Source: Calothrix sp. 336/3
Lineage (GTDB): Bacteria > Cyanobacteriota > Cyanobacteriia > Cyanobacteriales > Nostocaceae
DNA: 64,000 nucleotides
NCBI RefSeq assembly: GCF_000734895.2
Contig: NZ_CP011382.1
Location: forward strand, 4,256,700 to 4,320,699
Direction of reading: 5' to 3'
How positions within the stretch are numbered: position 1 is the first letter of the stretch; the number at the start of each line of letters is the position of its first letter. The position numbers and the translations under genes were made by a program. Of the stretch, positions 35,178 to 45,168 are shown piece after piece. The notes beneath the pieces are model-generated. The model saw only the letters and a list, made by a program, of their open reading frames with translations. It did not search any database and was not told the origin of the DNA.

Positions 35178-35906
35178 CTACTCCTCCCCTGGCTCAATTA
35201 TGCGTTGAAAAAGGTAGCCGGTACCTCTGGCTGTCAAGATTAATTCTGGATTACTCGGATCATCTTCCAGTTTTGCACGTAAACGAGAGATATGTACGTC
35301 TACTACCCGTGTATCTACATGGCGCTCCGGTGTATAACCCCAAACTTCTTGTAAAATTTCCGAACGAGAGAAAGCTTCTCCTGAGCGGCTAACTAATAAT
35401 TCTAAAAGGCTAAATTCCATACCAGTGAGGCGAATTCGCTCATCACCTTTATAAACCTGCCGCTTATTGGTATCAATTTTGATGTTACCTACATGGATAA
35501 CACCGGAACTGGGAATTCCCGAAGCACCTGTTTTATCTACACGTCGGAGTACAGAACGAATGCGTGCTTCTAGTTCCTTGGGGGAGAAGGGTTTAACTAC
35601 GTAGTCATCTGCGCCTAACTCTAAGCCTGTAATGCGGTCTGCCACATCTCCTAAGGCTGTTAACATAATAATTGGGACATCAGATTCCTTGCGTAATTCT
35701 TGACAAACGCCATAACCATCTAGTTTTGGCATCATCACATCTAATACTACTAAATCTGGTACTGTTTTGCGAAATGTGTCTAAAGCTTCTTCCCCATCTC
35801 CAGCAGTGACGACATCATAGCCAATCATTGAAAGGCGCGTTTCTAAAATCCGGCGAATGCTGGCTTCGTCATCGACTACCAGGATTTTCTCTTTATGACT
35901 TTCCAA
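35178..35906 (-). CDS. rpaB: RpaB, OmpR-family response regulator
   Basis: 242 residues from the TTG at 35906. An upstream in-frame TTG at 35915 is only two bases after AAGGAG, whereas 35906 has the correct spacing and gives the usual length with LESHKEKILVVDDEAS. The receiver (about 1-120) has DDE, the phospho-acceptor Asp in LVVLDVMMPKLDGYG and KPFSPKEL. The winged-helix DNA-binding domain (about 140-235) has SRSGEAFSRSEILQEVWGY and RHVDTRVVDVHISRLRAKLE. RpaB (ycf27) binds HLR1 sites and controls high-light and photosystem genes, normally paired with kinase NblS, which is not in the window. An essential regulator in cyanobacteria. Confidence 0.92.
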   Translation of the reverse strand: MESHKEKILVVDDEASIRRILETRLSMIGYDVVTAGDGEEALDTFRKTVPDLVVLDVMMPKLDGYGVCQELRKESDVPIIMLTALGDVADRITGLELGADDYVVKPFSPKELEARIRSVLRRVDKTGASGIPSSGVIHVGNIKIDTNKRQVYKGDERIRLTGMEFSLLELLVSRSGEAFSRSEILQEVWGYTPERHVDTRVVDVHISRLRAKLEDDPSNPELILTARGTGYLFQRIIEPGEE

Positions 35907-36077
35907 GATTCTCAACGCTCCTTAACTAAAGTTTTTCATCATTAATTTTTAATATCATAATATTAAGATATCATTCCATTAATCCATTAAAAAAAAGCTC
36001 TAGATATTACTATTATTGGATTTTGAGATTGAGACAAAACTTAAGCAAAAATTAAGATTATTTAATAAGATTAAAGA

Positions 36078-37616
36078 ATGGCAAAGCAAAAAACCTACTT
36101 TGTTTGCAATCAGTGTGGTGCCGAGTCTCCCCAGTGGTTTGGGAAATGCCCTGCTTGTGGTACATATAATTCTTTAGAAGAGCATGTGGCAATTCAATCA
36201 TCAACGGATGTACCTAGTCGGGGAATCAGTAATTGGCATTCGCAACAAGGTGGGGCAAAATCAGGGAATAAACCAGCCAAACCGCGCGCATCTTTAACTT
36301 TTGACCAAATTAGCGATCGCCATGTAACACGCTGGGAATCCGGTTATGGGGAACTGGATCGGGTGTTAGGTGGTGGTGTGGTTCCAGGTTCAATGGTATT
36401 AATTGGTGGTGACCCAGGGATTGGTAAATCTACGCTGTTATTACAAGTATCTAATCAACTGGCGCAAAAATATCGTATTTTATATATTTCTGGGGAAGAA
36501 TCGGGACAACAGGTGAAATTGCGTGCTTCTCGTCTCGGTGTGACTAAAAGTCTCACTGTCGCGGGTACGGATAATGGGAATGGTCATGGCAATGGTAAGG
36601 TAGATGACAAAACATTACCGGAAATTTCCGCAGAAGTCCCATCTCCTGATTTATATGTGTTACCGGAGACAGACTTAGAGGAGATTCTCAAGGAAATTGA
36701 GTCTCTGAAGCCGAATTTAGCAGTTATTGACAGTATTCAAACAGTTTATTTTCCTAATTTGACATCTGCGCCCGGTTCGGTAGCACAAGTCCGAGAATGT
36801 ACTGCTGCTCTGATGAAAGTGGCAAAGCATGAAGATATTACCATGTTAATTGTGGGACACGTCACCAAAGAAGGGGCGATCGCGGGACCAAAAGTTTTAG
36901 AACACTTGGTAGATACGGTGTTGTATTTTGAGGGCGATCGCTTTGCTTCCCATCGGTTATTACGGACTGTGAAAAACCGTTTCGGAGCCACCCATGAAAT
37001 TGGTATCTTTGAAATGGTAGACCACGGATTGCGAGAAGTTCCCAATCCCAGTGAGTTGTTCCTAGGTAATCGAGATGATCCTGCTCCTGGAAGTGCGATT
37101 GTTGTTGCCTGTGAGGGAACTCGTCCTATTGTTGTAGAATTACAAGCATTAGTTAGTCCGACTAGTTACACTTCTCCCCGACGTTCGACTACAGGTGTGG
37201 ATTATAATCGCTTGGTGCAAATTCTGGCGGTGCTAGAAAAGCGTGTAGGTATACCCATGTCTAAGCTTGATTCCTATGTTGCTTCCGTGGGGGGGTTGAA
37301 TGTAGAAGAACCCGCAGTCGATTTAGGGGTGGCGATCGCCATTGTTGCTAGTTTCCGTGACAGAATTGTCGATCCTGGTACAGTATTAATTGGAGAGGTG
37401 GGTTTGGGGGGACAGGTGCGAGCAGTTTCCCAAATGGAATTAAGATTAAAAGAAGCCGCGAAATTGGGTTTCACTAGGGCGATCGTTCCTAAGGGACAGA
37501 AATTTCCCGATTTAAATATTGAGATTTTACCAGTTGCCAAGGTAATTGATGCCATTATTGCTGCCATTCCCCAGCATTCCTTAGAAGATAGCGATTTAGA
37601 GCCAGATGAGGATTAA
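36078..37616 (+). CDS. radA: RadA, DNA recombination/repair ATPase
   Basis: 512 residues. An N-terminal C4 zinc finger (CNQC at 10-13, CPAC at 24-27), a RecA-like core with Walker A GDPGIGKSTLLLQ, the RadA-specific KNRFG motif (in LLRTVKNRFGATHEIG), and a C-terminal Lon-like domain (DLGVAIAIVASFRD, LIGEVGLGGQVRAV). The core carries an insertion with a glycine/asparagine stretch (DNGNGHGNGK, about residues 165-175) between Walker A and B. RadA drives branch migration in recombination. It diverges from rpaB with a short AT-rich spacer. Confidence 0.95.
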   Translation: MAKQKTYFVCNQCGAESPQWFGKCPACGTYNSLEEHVAIQSSTDVPSRGISNWHSQQGGAKSGNKPAKPRASLTFDQISDRHVTRWESGYGELDRVLGGGVVPGSMVLIGGDPGIGKSTLLLQVSNQLAQKYRILYISGEESGQQVKLRASRLGVTKSLTVAGTDNGNGHGNGKVDDKTLPEISAEVPSPDLYVLPETDLEEILKEIESLKPNLAVIDSIQTVYFPNLTSAPGSVAQVRECTAALMKVAKHEDITMLIVGHVTKEGAIAGPKVLEHLVDTVLYFEGDRFASHRLLRTVKNRFGATHEIGIFEMVDHGLREVPNPSELFLGNRDDPAPGSAIVVACEGTRPIVVELQALVSPTSYTSPRRSTTGVDYNRLVQILAVLEKRVGIPMSKLDSYVASVGGLNVEEPAVDLGVAIAIVASFRDRIVDPGTVLIGEVGLGGQVRAVSQMELRLKEAAKLGFTRAIVPKGQKFPDLNIEILPVAKVIDAIIAAIPQHSLEDSDLEPDED

Positions 37617-37622
37617 GGGAAT

Positions 37623-37751
37623 GAGTGATGAGTAATGAGTCAGAATTACGCACTAACTACATATTTCCGTCATTGCGACGTAAGGAAGCAATCTCAAAAC
37701 TTGATTTTTCATGGCTATTTATGTAAGTACCATGAGTAGTGAGTAATGAGT
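37623..37751. repeat. Two short GAGTRAT heptamer tracts
   Basis: GAGTGATGAGTAATGAGT (37623-37640) and GAGTAGTGAGTAATGAGT (37734-37751) are nearly identical 18-bp tracts of 7-bp units, the reverse complement type of the array at 28399-28454. They lie in the spacer between radA and bioD. Confidence 0.6.
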
Positions 37752-37884
37752 GGATTGTTTTTCAAAGGAAAGAATTGTGCATGAATTTTGAACCCTGGAA
37801 AGGCTAAAAAGTCAACAGCCTCGGATTCAGGTAATGGGATAGAATAAATTTTGGTTATATTTCTTTACAAAAACTCCCAGAAAA

Positions 37885-38565
37885 TTGAACGCACTATTTA
37901 TTACTGGTACTGATACAGAAGCCGGAAAAACAGTTCTGACAACTGCTTTAGCTGCTTACTGGCAAAAATATCATCCTTCTCGCAGCTTAGGAATCATGAA
38001 ACCGATTCAATCCGGAGAAGGCGATCGCCAATTATACGAACAACTATTTTCCCTGGAGCAATCATCAGAGGAAATTACACCCCTGTATTTTCAAGCACCT
38101 CTAGCTCCACCCATTGCCGCAGCCAAGGAAAATCGCCACGTTGATTTAGCTGTGGTTTGGCAAGCTTTTAACAGTTTATCAGCCCGTCGTGACTTTATCC
38201 TTGTGGAAGCTTTAGGAGGATTAGGTTCTCCCATTACTGAAGAATTAACAGTCGCAGATTTAGCTGGAGAATGGCGCTTACCTACGGTGTTAGTTGTACC
38301 CGTAAAACTAGGAGCTATTTCCCACACTGTAGCTAATGTTGCTCTGGCAAAGCAGCTAAAAGTAAATTTACGCGGGATAGTATTAAATTGCACTCAGCCA
38401 CGTACTGACGAGGAAATTCAGGATTTGACACCAAAAGAGTTAATTCAATCCCTGACAAATATTCCGGTTTGTGGTTGCTTACCCTATTTAAACAATAGTC
38501 AAGATTTAGATAAGCTTGCCCAAGTTGCTTCAGATTTAGATTTAGAAATATTGTTGAAAAATTAG
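37885..38565 (+). CDS. bioD: Dethiobiotin synthetase
   Basis: 226 residues. The P-loop is FITGTDTEAGKTVLT; further signature parts are GIMKPIQSGEGD, VEALGGLGSPI and VVPVKLGAISHTVANVALAK. BioD carboxylates and closes 7,8-diaminopelargonic acid to dethiobiotin using ATP and CO2, the penultimate step of biotin synthesis. The start is TTG at 37885, the only start codon before the P-loop strand. No other bio gene is adjacent; cyanobacteria often scatter this pathway. It converges on the DUF4388 gene with 26 bp between stops. Confidence 0.92.
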   Translation: MNALFITGTDTEAGKTVLTTALAAYWQKYHPSRSLGIMKPIQSGEGDRQLYEQLFSLEQSSEEITPLYFQAPLAPPIAAAKENRHVDLAVVWQAFNSLSARRDFILVEALGGLGSPITEELTVADLAGEWRLPTVLVVPVKLGAISHTVANVALAKQLKVNLRGIVLNCTQPRTDEEIQDLTPKELIQSLTNIPVCGCLPYLNNSQDLDKLAQVASDLDLEILLKN

Positions 38566-38591
38566 CTGCCAGAATTCTTATTTCTCAAATT

Positions 38592-39467
38592 TTAATTACT
38601 CTTGAGAAATCCCACAAGATTTTGCAGGTACAAATTGCTAATTTTAATTTTTGCTCCTACCGCAGATTGATGACTCAAAGCTGAATCGGAAAATTTGCGC
38701 ACATCAACATTCAGGGGATAATCTTCTAGGGGAAAAGAGTTGGGGGGGATTTCTTCTACTAAACCTGCAATAATTAATCGAAATGCTGCCTGTTGTACCA
38801 CCGTAATTGGTTGTTGAATGTGAGTAGCAATATCATTGAGATTCATACTACCATTCGCAAATTCCCATAGCTGCCATTCCAAAGGATTTAAACGTATTTG
38901 GGGATGATTTTGGTGAATACCAAGAATCCTGGATTGTTTCTCTGGTAAAGATTCAGCGAATGTAGCCCAATTTTTTAATATTCGCAATGCCATCAGTGCA
39001 ACTTCCCTTGCCTGAAGGTTTAAACCTGTCATTTCTCGCCATGGTAAGCTAGCTTTGCAATCTAACTTAAATACACCTTTCTGAATTTCAAATAACTCTT
39101 TGATTTGATATAGCTGACTAGCAAATAACAAATTTAGTTGTTCCGCATTCAACAATCCCTCAACTTTTAATTGTAGTCCTAAAGGTGTGTCGGGGATGAA
39201 TTGATTTGTCAGAAAATCCTCCATCAATTGTGTTTCCATCCAACCCCTTTGATGGATTTTACCAACTAAATCTTGACCATTTAAACGATGAGTCGCGGCA
39301 ATTAATCTTCCTCGACAAAACCAAATATAGTAGTAATAGGCTTTGGAATTAGCTACATGAATATCTGGTAATGTACAAACTGTTAAACAACCAGATTTTC
39401 GCCCCAGATCGATTAATTGAAATAATTCTGCCAAGGAAAAATCCGCAAAAGAACTAGATAGGCTCAT
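38592..39467 (-). CDS. DUF4388 (PATAN-like) regulatory protein
   Basis: 291 residues. The N-terminal part matches DUF4388: FSLAELFQLIDLGRKSGCL followed by WFCRGRLIAATHR, a pattern shared with the N-terminus of PatA-type response regulators. The C-terminal half has helical segments, with a winged-helix-like part (LNDIATHIQQPITVVQQAAF, about 205-235). There is no receiver domain, so it is a stand-alone PATAN-type protein, probably interacting with signalling partners. The gene has a 619-bp spacer upstream and no companion. Confidence 0.75.
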   Translation of the reverse strand: MSLSSSFADFSLAELFQLIDLGRKSGCLTVCTLPDIHVANSKAYYYYIWFCRGRLIAATHRLNGQDLVGKIHQRGWMETQLMEDFLTNQFIPDTPLGLQLKVEGLLNAEQLNLLFASQLYQIKELFEIQKGVFKLDCKASLPWREMTGLNLQAREVALMALRILKNWATFAESLPEKQSRILGIHQNHPQIRLNPLEWQLWEFANGSMNLNDIATHIQQPITVVQQAAFRLIIAGLVEEIPPNSFPLEDYPLNVDVRKFSDSALSHQSAVGAKIKISNLYLQNLVGFLKSN

Positions 39468-40086
39468 AATTTCCTAGAAAAAGACTGAATTCGTGTACAA
39501 GCATCTAGATAGATGAATTTGGCATTTATCACCACCACGAGATATTTGAAGATATGAATTACTTTGCAAGTGATTTCATTTTTATCATCTCTCCTGCTAC
39601 ATCCACAGAAACCCTCGCTCCTAATCATGTTTCTGAAGCAGTCAGACTATAAAAAACAGTCAATTAAAATATCTTTTATTCATGCATCTAAGCATAGGTA
39701 GATACTGAAATAATTTAAATAAGTAATATTACTAAAAATCAATTATACTCTTCTCTTGTGTATGTATTAATACTATTTTCTAATCAAAAATTACTTTATT
39801 TATACATTTAATATACTGATAATTTTAAAATAATCCCTTGCAGGCGATCGCCATTAAATTTAACTTTTTCAAAATGAAAAGCCTATTAATCAAGGATTTA
39901 GCTTCGCTGGGAGTTTTAGCCAACCAGTTAAATCTTCAGTATCATACATCTCTTAAATAGCTTATGTGTACTTACTTGAAGTTTAGATTACAAATTATCT
40001 CGTAAAAATTATCTAAGTTAATACTATAATTAGTATTCAATCAAAGTAAAATTTACATCTAAAAAATAGCCATCATTTCTCTAATA
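39468..40086. other. Long AT-rich intergenic region between divergent genes
   Basis: About 620 bp with no supported gene or strong hairpin. It must carry promoters for the DUF4388 gene (left) and the exported protein gene (right). One HIP1-like site (GGCGATCGCC) lies near 39843-39852. Confidence 0.45.
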
Positions 40087-40956
40087 ATGAACACCAAGTT
40101 ATTGAAAATTTTTAATTTCAGATTTTCTCTTCTCAAAATTCTCAGATACTTAAGTTTTCTCCCTAGGGAAAAAATAAAAATATTTCTTTTCGGATTCATA
40201 TTTCTCTTACTCCTGGGAAATCAACCTGCACAAGCGGGAGAATTAGCGGAAAAACTAGCAAATTTTCCCAATTGGGAGAAAATCAAAGTTGTCAAACCTG
40301 CGGTAGGAGATTTGCAATATCCTGAATGGATGGCTGGAGATTGGCAAGTTAGCAGTACTTTGGTTGATTTAGCAGCACCCCTTGCACCGGATATCATGAC
40401 ACCAGGTTTTGCGGGTAATCGTCAGTATTTAAATCAACCCATTGATTTTAGAGTCAGGTTTGTGGAGACACAACCAGAAATTCCTGAGTTGAAAATGCTT
40501 CCCCGTACAGTCAGTCAGGAAAAAGTTATAGTTAGCGATCGCGCTTTTAACGGATTGAATCTCGCTAGAGCATATCTTGGCGATCGCGCAGTCATCGCAG
40601 TCAAAGTTGATCCACAAACACCCAACCGACAAATTACTCTGCTGCGAGGTGAAAAACAGTTAGTTTCCATAGTTTCTAGCCGTGCAACGGAAACCACCGC
40701 CGATGATACATTTATTACTGCTGAAGTTTTTCAACAGTTATTTAAAGGCGGTAATACACCCTACTTCAATTCTGTAGAATCTACCACCGCTTACCATAAA
40801 CTATCTACAGAGCAGCCCAGAATAGTCGCTGATCAAGTGACTGCTGTTTACCTTTCTCCCCAAGATAGCAATTACTTCCAAGCAGGAAATAAACCTGTAG
40901 CCCTCTATCGTTATCAATTAGAGTTCACAAGAATAAATCTAGATGGAGACGTGTGA
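40087..40956 (+). CDS. Exported DUF6816-like protein
   Basis: 289 residues. A basic region of about 35 residues precedes a hydrophobic stretch (IKIFLFGFIFLLLLG) and a cleavage site after PAQA, giving a Sec signal peptide with an unusually long n-region. The mature protein contains PEWMAGDWQVSSTLVDLAAP and PGFAGNRQYLNQPIDFRVRF, a lipocalin-like beta pattern seen in cyanobacterial/plastid DUF6816 proteins. The name is from memory and moderate in certainty. It probably acts in the thylakoid lumen or periplasm. It converges on the sulfite reductase gene with only 16 bp between stops. Confidence 0.6.
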   Translation: MNTKLLKIFNFRFSLLKILRYLSFLPREKIKIFLFGFIFLLLLGNQPAQAGELAEKLANFPNWEKIKVVKPAVGDLQYPEWMAGDWQVSSTLVDLAAPLAPDIMTPGFAGNRQYLNQPIDFRVRFVETQPEIPELKMLPRTVSQEKVIVSDRAFNGLNLARAYLGDRAVIAVKVDPQTPNRQITLLRGEKQLVSIVSSRATETTADDTFITAEVFQQLFKGGNTPYFNSVESTTAYHKLSTEQPRIVADQVTAVYLSPQDSNYFQAGNKPVALYRYQLEFTRINLDGDV

Positions 40957-40972
40957 TACGTCCCCTATCTTC

Positions 40973-42907
40973 TTACTCTACACCTAGGTATGCTTTCAAT
41001 GCTGCATCTACAATTTCACTCATCGGTTGATTTCGCTGATCAGATGCTGCTTTTAAATGTACATACATCCCGTTGTTGATACTAATGCGGTGGCGAGCTT
41101 TACCACTATCTTGACTATTATCTTCAGAATACTTGGCAGTAAAGTCTTGAATAGCATCAAAACCAACTCGCGCACAAAAATCGCCAAAACTTTCGTTTTT
41201 CCGGCGAGACTTCTTGAAGTAAGCGAAAATTGGCTCTAGGAAGCTCTCAATATCATTATCATGAAGTTTTTCAACATAGGGCTGTGCTAATCTGGTTTGG
41301 GCAGGAGAACCACCCAGCCAAACTTGATATGATTCTGGGGCGCTTCCGACAAAACCTAATTCCGCCATGTAAGGGCGAGCGCAACCATTAGGACACCCTG
41401 TCATCCTTACCACGAAATGCTCATTTTGTAAACCCATTTTATCCAGAAGAGTCCGAATTCTGTCAAGAATTCCCGGAATTGCTCGCTCTGACTCTGTAAT
41501 TGCAAGTCCGCAGGTTGGCAAAGCTGGGCAAGCCATTGCGTAGCGTACCAATTGCTCGATACTGTTAGGGTCAGCAACTACACCACAACGGTTGAGGATG
41601 TCTGCAATAGCTTCCTGGTTTTCTGGTGCAATATCGTAAAGTAGAACATTTTGATGGGGTGTCAGGCGAATTGGTAAATTGAATTGCTCAATTATTTCGC
41701 GTAGGGCGGTTTTAATTTGGAAGTCACCCTCATCTTTAATACGTCCATTCTCAACAGAGATGCCCAGAAATAACTTGCCATCACCTTGCTCATGCCAGCC
41801 GAGAAAATCCTCGTATTTGAATTCTGGCAGCTTTTTGGATGGTGTTAGGGGCTTGCCAAAGTATTTTTCTACCATGGAGCGGAACTTATCCACGCCCCAA
41901 TCATGGATGAGATATTTCAGCCGTGCATGACGACGTTCAGCGCGATCGCCATAATCCCGTTGAGTTGCCACCACAGCCTTGACCAAATTATACACGTCAG
42001 CCTTGGCTACATAACAAATCGGGTCTGCCGCTCTGGCAAAGGTTTCCTCCTTGTTATGGGTTCTACCTAAACCACCCCCAGCAAAGACATTAAACCCTTG
42101 TAACTCACCTTTTTTATTAGTAATTACAACCAAGGTTAAATCCTGGGTATATAAATCAATGGAATTATCCCCTGGTACAGTCACGCAAGCCTTAAACTTC
42201 CGTGGCATGTAATGGGTACCATAAATCGGTTCTTCGGAATCGTGGACAATTGTACCTGTACCATTTTGGTGGCGTGCAGCTTTAACTTCGGGATTCTCTT
42301 CCCCACTAATTACCTTTTCCCCATCTAACCAAATTTCATAGTAAGCACCTGTTTGGGGAGTTAATAAATCAGCAATATTATCTGCATATTCCCAAGCATA
42401 CTGATATTCGGGTTTATTTTTAAAAGGTGCAGGGGGAGCCATGACGTTACGATTCAAGTCACCACAAGCACCCAAGGTTGAACCCATACTTTTGACAATG
42501 GCAGCGATCGCCGCTTTCAAATTCTTCTTGAGAATGCCATGTAACTGAAAACCTTGGCGAGTTGTTGCCCGCATCGTATGATTACCATACTCATCAGACA
42601 ACTTATCCAGAGTCAAATATAACTGTGGAGGAATAAATCCACCAGGACTACGAGTCCGTAACATCATCTGGTAATCTTTTTCCTGTCCCTTCACCCGGTT
42701 GTCACGGTTATCTTGCTGATAGGAACCATGAAATTTGAGAATTTGTATCGCTTCTTCGGTAAAATGGGTGGTATCCTGTAGTAACTCAGTCGCCACAGGT
42801 TCACGTAAAAAATTGCTGCGTTCCTTAATTCCTTCAACTTTAGAAGGTTTGCGGCTAGTGTTGAGCGGCTTGTCATCAGACATCGCGGGAGGAGCAGAGT
42901 TTACCAT
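40973..42907 (-). CDS. sir: Ferredoxin-dependent sulfite reductase with ribbon-helix-helix-like C-terminal tail
   Basis: 644 residues. It has two nitrite/sulfite reductase half-domain repeats and the four cysteines that bind the 4Fe-4S/sirohaem centre: CPALPTC (CX5C) and TGCPNGC (CX3C). It reduces sulfite to sulfide with six electrons from ferredoxin in sulfur assimilation. Past the normal end, residues about 590-644 contain a variable linker (SEDNSQDSGKA) and RHRISINNGMYVHLKAASDQ then PMSEIVDAALKAYL, a strand-helix-helix pattern like ribbon-helix-helix DNA-binding domains. An alternative start is the Met at 42883. Transcribed alone. Confidence 0.93.
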   Translation of the reverse strand: MVNSAPPAMSDDKPLNTSRKPSKVEGIKERSNFLREPVATELLQDTTHFTEEAIQILKFHGSYQQDNRDNRVKGQEKDYQMMLRTRSPGGFIPPQLYLTLDKLSDEYGNHTMRATTRQGFQLHGILKKNLKAAIAAIVKSMGSTLGACGDLNRNVMAPPAPFKNKPEYQYAWEYADNIADLLTPQTGAYYEIWLDGEKVISGEENPEVKAARHQNGTGTIVHDSEEPIYGTHYMPRKFKACVTVPGDNSIDLYTQDLTLVVITNKKGELQGFNVFAGGGLGRTHNKEETFARAADPICYVAKADVYNLVKAVVATQRDYGDRAERRHARLKYLIHDWGVDKFRSMVEKYFGKPLTPSKKLPEFKYEDFLGWHEQGDGKLFLGISVENGRIKDEGDFQIKTALREIIEQFNLPIRLTPHQNVLLYDIAPENQEAIADILNRCGVVADPNSIEQLVRYAMACPALPTCGLAITESERAIPGILDRIRTLLDKMGLQNEHFVVRMTGCPNGCARPYMAELGFVGSAPESYQVWLGGSPAQTRLAQPYVEKLHDNDIESFLEPIFAYFKKSRRKNESFGDFCARVGFDAIQDFTAKYSEDNSQDSGKARHRISINNGMYVHLKAASDQRNQPMSEIVDAALKAYLGVE

Positions 42908-43440
42908 TGCAGTTGTATAAGTGTTCTCAGTAAGCCATTATTTAGCGCCTCAGCGTGATTAAAAATTACCACCCTGATAGCAAAAGTTTCCCGGTAATCC
43001 GGTCGGATTTTGGCACAATAGTATAGATTCTACCATGGAATGTATATGGCAATAGGTGGATCAGCAATCAGCAAAGTTATGATTATTAATCAGTAATTTC
43101 CGGTAAAGATGGATTAATAAATTACCGAAATCGACCATGTAAATCTAATGGCGAAATCCTAAAAAGGTAGGGAAAAATCCCCTATATTCAAGTTATACAA
43201 GGATTGCAGGTCATAATATTACTGGAAATAATGTAGTGATTAATAATTCACTAATTATTCTGTATCCTAAGTTATATATACCTGCCTATCACCTATATCC
43301 ATCAGTCTATTAACAGAAAATAGAGGCACTATCAATAGTGTCTCTATTACAAGTTTAATATTTTCAGGTCAGTAATCTGTGAGTTCCGGATAGAACTTGA
43401 AAATACTTCTTATTCCTTATTTATTCTTACTTTTTCCTTA
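42908..43440. other. Intergenic region upstream of sir
   Basis: No gene seen. It contains a hairpin at 43320-43347 that probably terminates the gene to its right, and an imperfect inverted pair TTTCCGGTAA/TTACCGAAA near 43096-43130 in the region upstream of sir that could be regulatory. Confidence 0.4.
43320..43347 (-). terminator. Terminator of the beta-barrel gene (minus strand)
   Basis: ATAGAGGCACTAT (43320-43332) pairs with ATAGTGTCTCTAT (43335-43347) except for one G-T position. On the minus strand it is followed by TTTTCTGTT. It lies about 94 bp beyond the stop of the gene at 43441. Confidence 0.65.
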
Positions 43441-43977
43441 CTAAAAGCGAATACCTAAACCAGTGTTAACACTCAAAGAAGGAACATTCGTATTTTTGTA
43501 AGCATCTAATCCAACAGTCGCATTACTGTAAATCAAGAAGTTCTTAGCGACTTCTGACTCAACTCCTGCAACAACAGCAACACTATCTTTATTTCCACTA
43601 GGTGTTGGTTTGCCATCACTTTCTACAAATTGATAGCCACCCCCAAAGAACATATTAGTTCCACGGGCGATAGGTAAATCTACAGTTGCATAGGGAATTA
43701 TCGCCGCAGTCTCATCACTAAAATTAACTTGTCCACGAGCAGAAAACGGAGTATTTCCTAACTTTAATCGAGCAGAAACATTCCCACCTAAAGTTGCAGC
43801 ATCACCATTTTGACCACCATTTGTCACCCCTACAGATACACCAGCACCAACATAATTGGCATTAGTACCTTTTTGAGCAGGTAAAGCACTTGCTTTGCCC
43901 ATATTTATTACTAAAGGCATCAAAAAAATCGATGACAACGCAGAGATTGCCACCAAAGACTTCACGAATCTTGGCAT
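43441..43977 (-). CDS. Small outer-membrane beta-barrel-like protein
   Basis: 178 residues. The signal peptide has a hydrophobic core (AISALSSIFLMPLVI) ending near ASALPA. The mature part alternates polar and hydrophobic residues in about eight strands (YVGAGVSVGVT, ATLGGNVSARLKL, AARGQVNF-like, MFFGGGYQFV, SVAVVAGVESE, FLIYSNATVGLD) and ends in LSVNTGLGIRF. The C-terminal phenylalanine is typical of outer membrane proteins. The size fits an eight-stranded barrel like OmpX/OmpA. No family could be named; function unknown. Alone, with 500-bp spacers on both sides. Confidence 0.7.
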   Translation of the reverse strand: MPRFVKSLVAISALSSIFLMPLVINMGKASALPAQKGTNANYVGAGVSVGVTNGGQNGDAATLGGNVSARLKLGNTPFSARGQVNFSDETAAIIPYATVDLPIARGTNMFFGGGYQFVESDGKPTPSGNKDSVAVVAGVESEVAKNFLIYSNATVGLDAYKNTNVPSLSVNTGLGIRF

Positions 43978-44509
43978 AGTTTTAACTCAATTTTTGTAGA
44001 GTCGATAGTTTAGTGGCTATGTCGAAAAATTTACTTAAAGGTTCCTTGTGTTTCCAGCACCGATGGTTATTGAATATCCTTAATATCAATTGCTTAAACC
44101 AAGTTTGACATAACTGATCTACATACTTGTTTGCGTGTTTTACTTAATTGGTTCACGACTTTATATATGTTCAGATATCACCCCTATGATTCCGGCTCGA
44201 TGACAATAGTCATAATGCTTATGACTGAGAAACCACATTAACCTATATTCTTACCCTCATCTCTGAGAGTGGTACTTGTATTCCTTAATTATATCAAGCA
44301 TATATGAAGCTAAAGGCTTGATTTTAGTAAATTATACGGACGGTGATATTATATCTTATTTTCACAAATTATACTCATGGATAAACAGTATTTTAATGTT
44401 ATGAATTAAACATCTAGTCTGTATAAAGTATCTGTTAAATTCGGGAATCAGCCTAGGGCATGATGTTTAATATATTAGCAATCCCAGAAGAGTTTAGGTG
44501 ACAGGAGCT
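43978..44509. other. Intergenic region between divergent genes
   Basis: About 530 bp, AT-rich, without a supported gene or strong hairpin. It carries promoters for the beta-barrel gene and the DUF4189 gene. Confidence 0.4.
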
Positions 44510-44929
44510 ATGTCTTTACAAAGCTTAGAAAAAATCGGCAGAAAAATTGCACTATTAACAGTAATTGCATATCCAACCCTAGGTTTCAATAATATTCAAC
44601 CAGCAGCAGCTCAACCAAGAGATAATTATGGGGCGATCGCCTATTCTCGGCAGACTCGAGCCAATGGTACTTCTTGGAACTTTGCCACTAGAGATGCCGC
44701 CGAAAGAGCAGCCGTGAGAGAATGTGAAAGATACTCAGGTAGTGGTGACTGCCAATCAATGATTTGGTTCCGTAATGCTTGCGCAGCCCTAGCAGAAGCT
44801 GATAATGGGGCATTAGGTTGGGCATGGAATCGCGATCGCGGACCTGCTGAAAGAGAAGCTGTCCGACAATGTTTCAGATACCGTGGTGATAACTGTAAAG
44901 TTATCCGTTGGACTTGTACAGACCGTTAA
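44510..44929 (+). CDS. Exported DUF4189-domain protein
   Basis: 139 residues. A signal peptide (about 1-35, cleavage near AAAQ) precedes a DUF4189 domain: YGAIAYSRQTRANGTSWNF, AERAAVRECERYSGSGDC and REAVRQCFRYRGDNCKVIRW. Five cysteines in the mature part are arranged to form disulfides. The ATG at 44510 has AGGAG just upstream (44503-44507); the GTG at 44498 is less likely. DUF4189 proteins are secreted and of unknown function. Ends with a clear terminator. Confidence 0.8.
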   Translation: MSLQSLEKIGRKIALLTVIAYPTLGFNNIQPAAAQPRDNYGAIAYSRQTRANGTSWNFATRDAAERAAVRECERYSGSGDCQSMIWFRNACAALAEADNGALGWAWNRDRGPAEREAVRQCFRYRGDNCKVIRWTCTDR

Positions 44930-44968
44930 TCCGGTTTGAGGATTTAGAATTACCATCAAATTATAGAT

Positions 44969-45008
44969 AAAAGGCTTGACTGGACAACTCGTCGAGCCTT
45001 TTATTTTA
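44969..45008 (+). terminator. Terminator after the DUF4189 gene
   Basis: AAAAGGCTTGAC (44969-44980) pairs with GTCGAGCCTTTT (44991-45002) with one G-T pair, followed by ATTTTAT. Confidence 0.85.
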
Positions 45009-45168
45009 TAAATTTTCTGATTATTTATCACCAATTTTCGCACTGTAAATGTTGCCAATCTGATTTTTAAGAGCTTGCATATATGATTTTATGTACTAAT
45101 TTTTGGTAAATTAGTATTCTTGCCACACAGTTGCAAGCTGGGTCGTGCATCTTGTGAGAACAACATCT

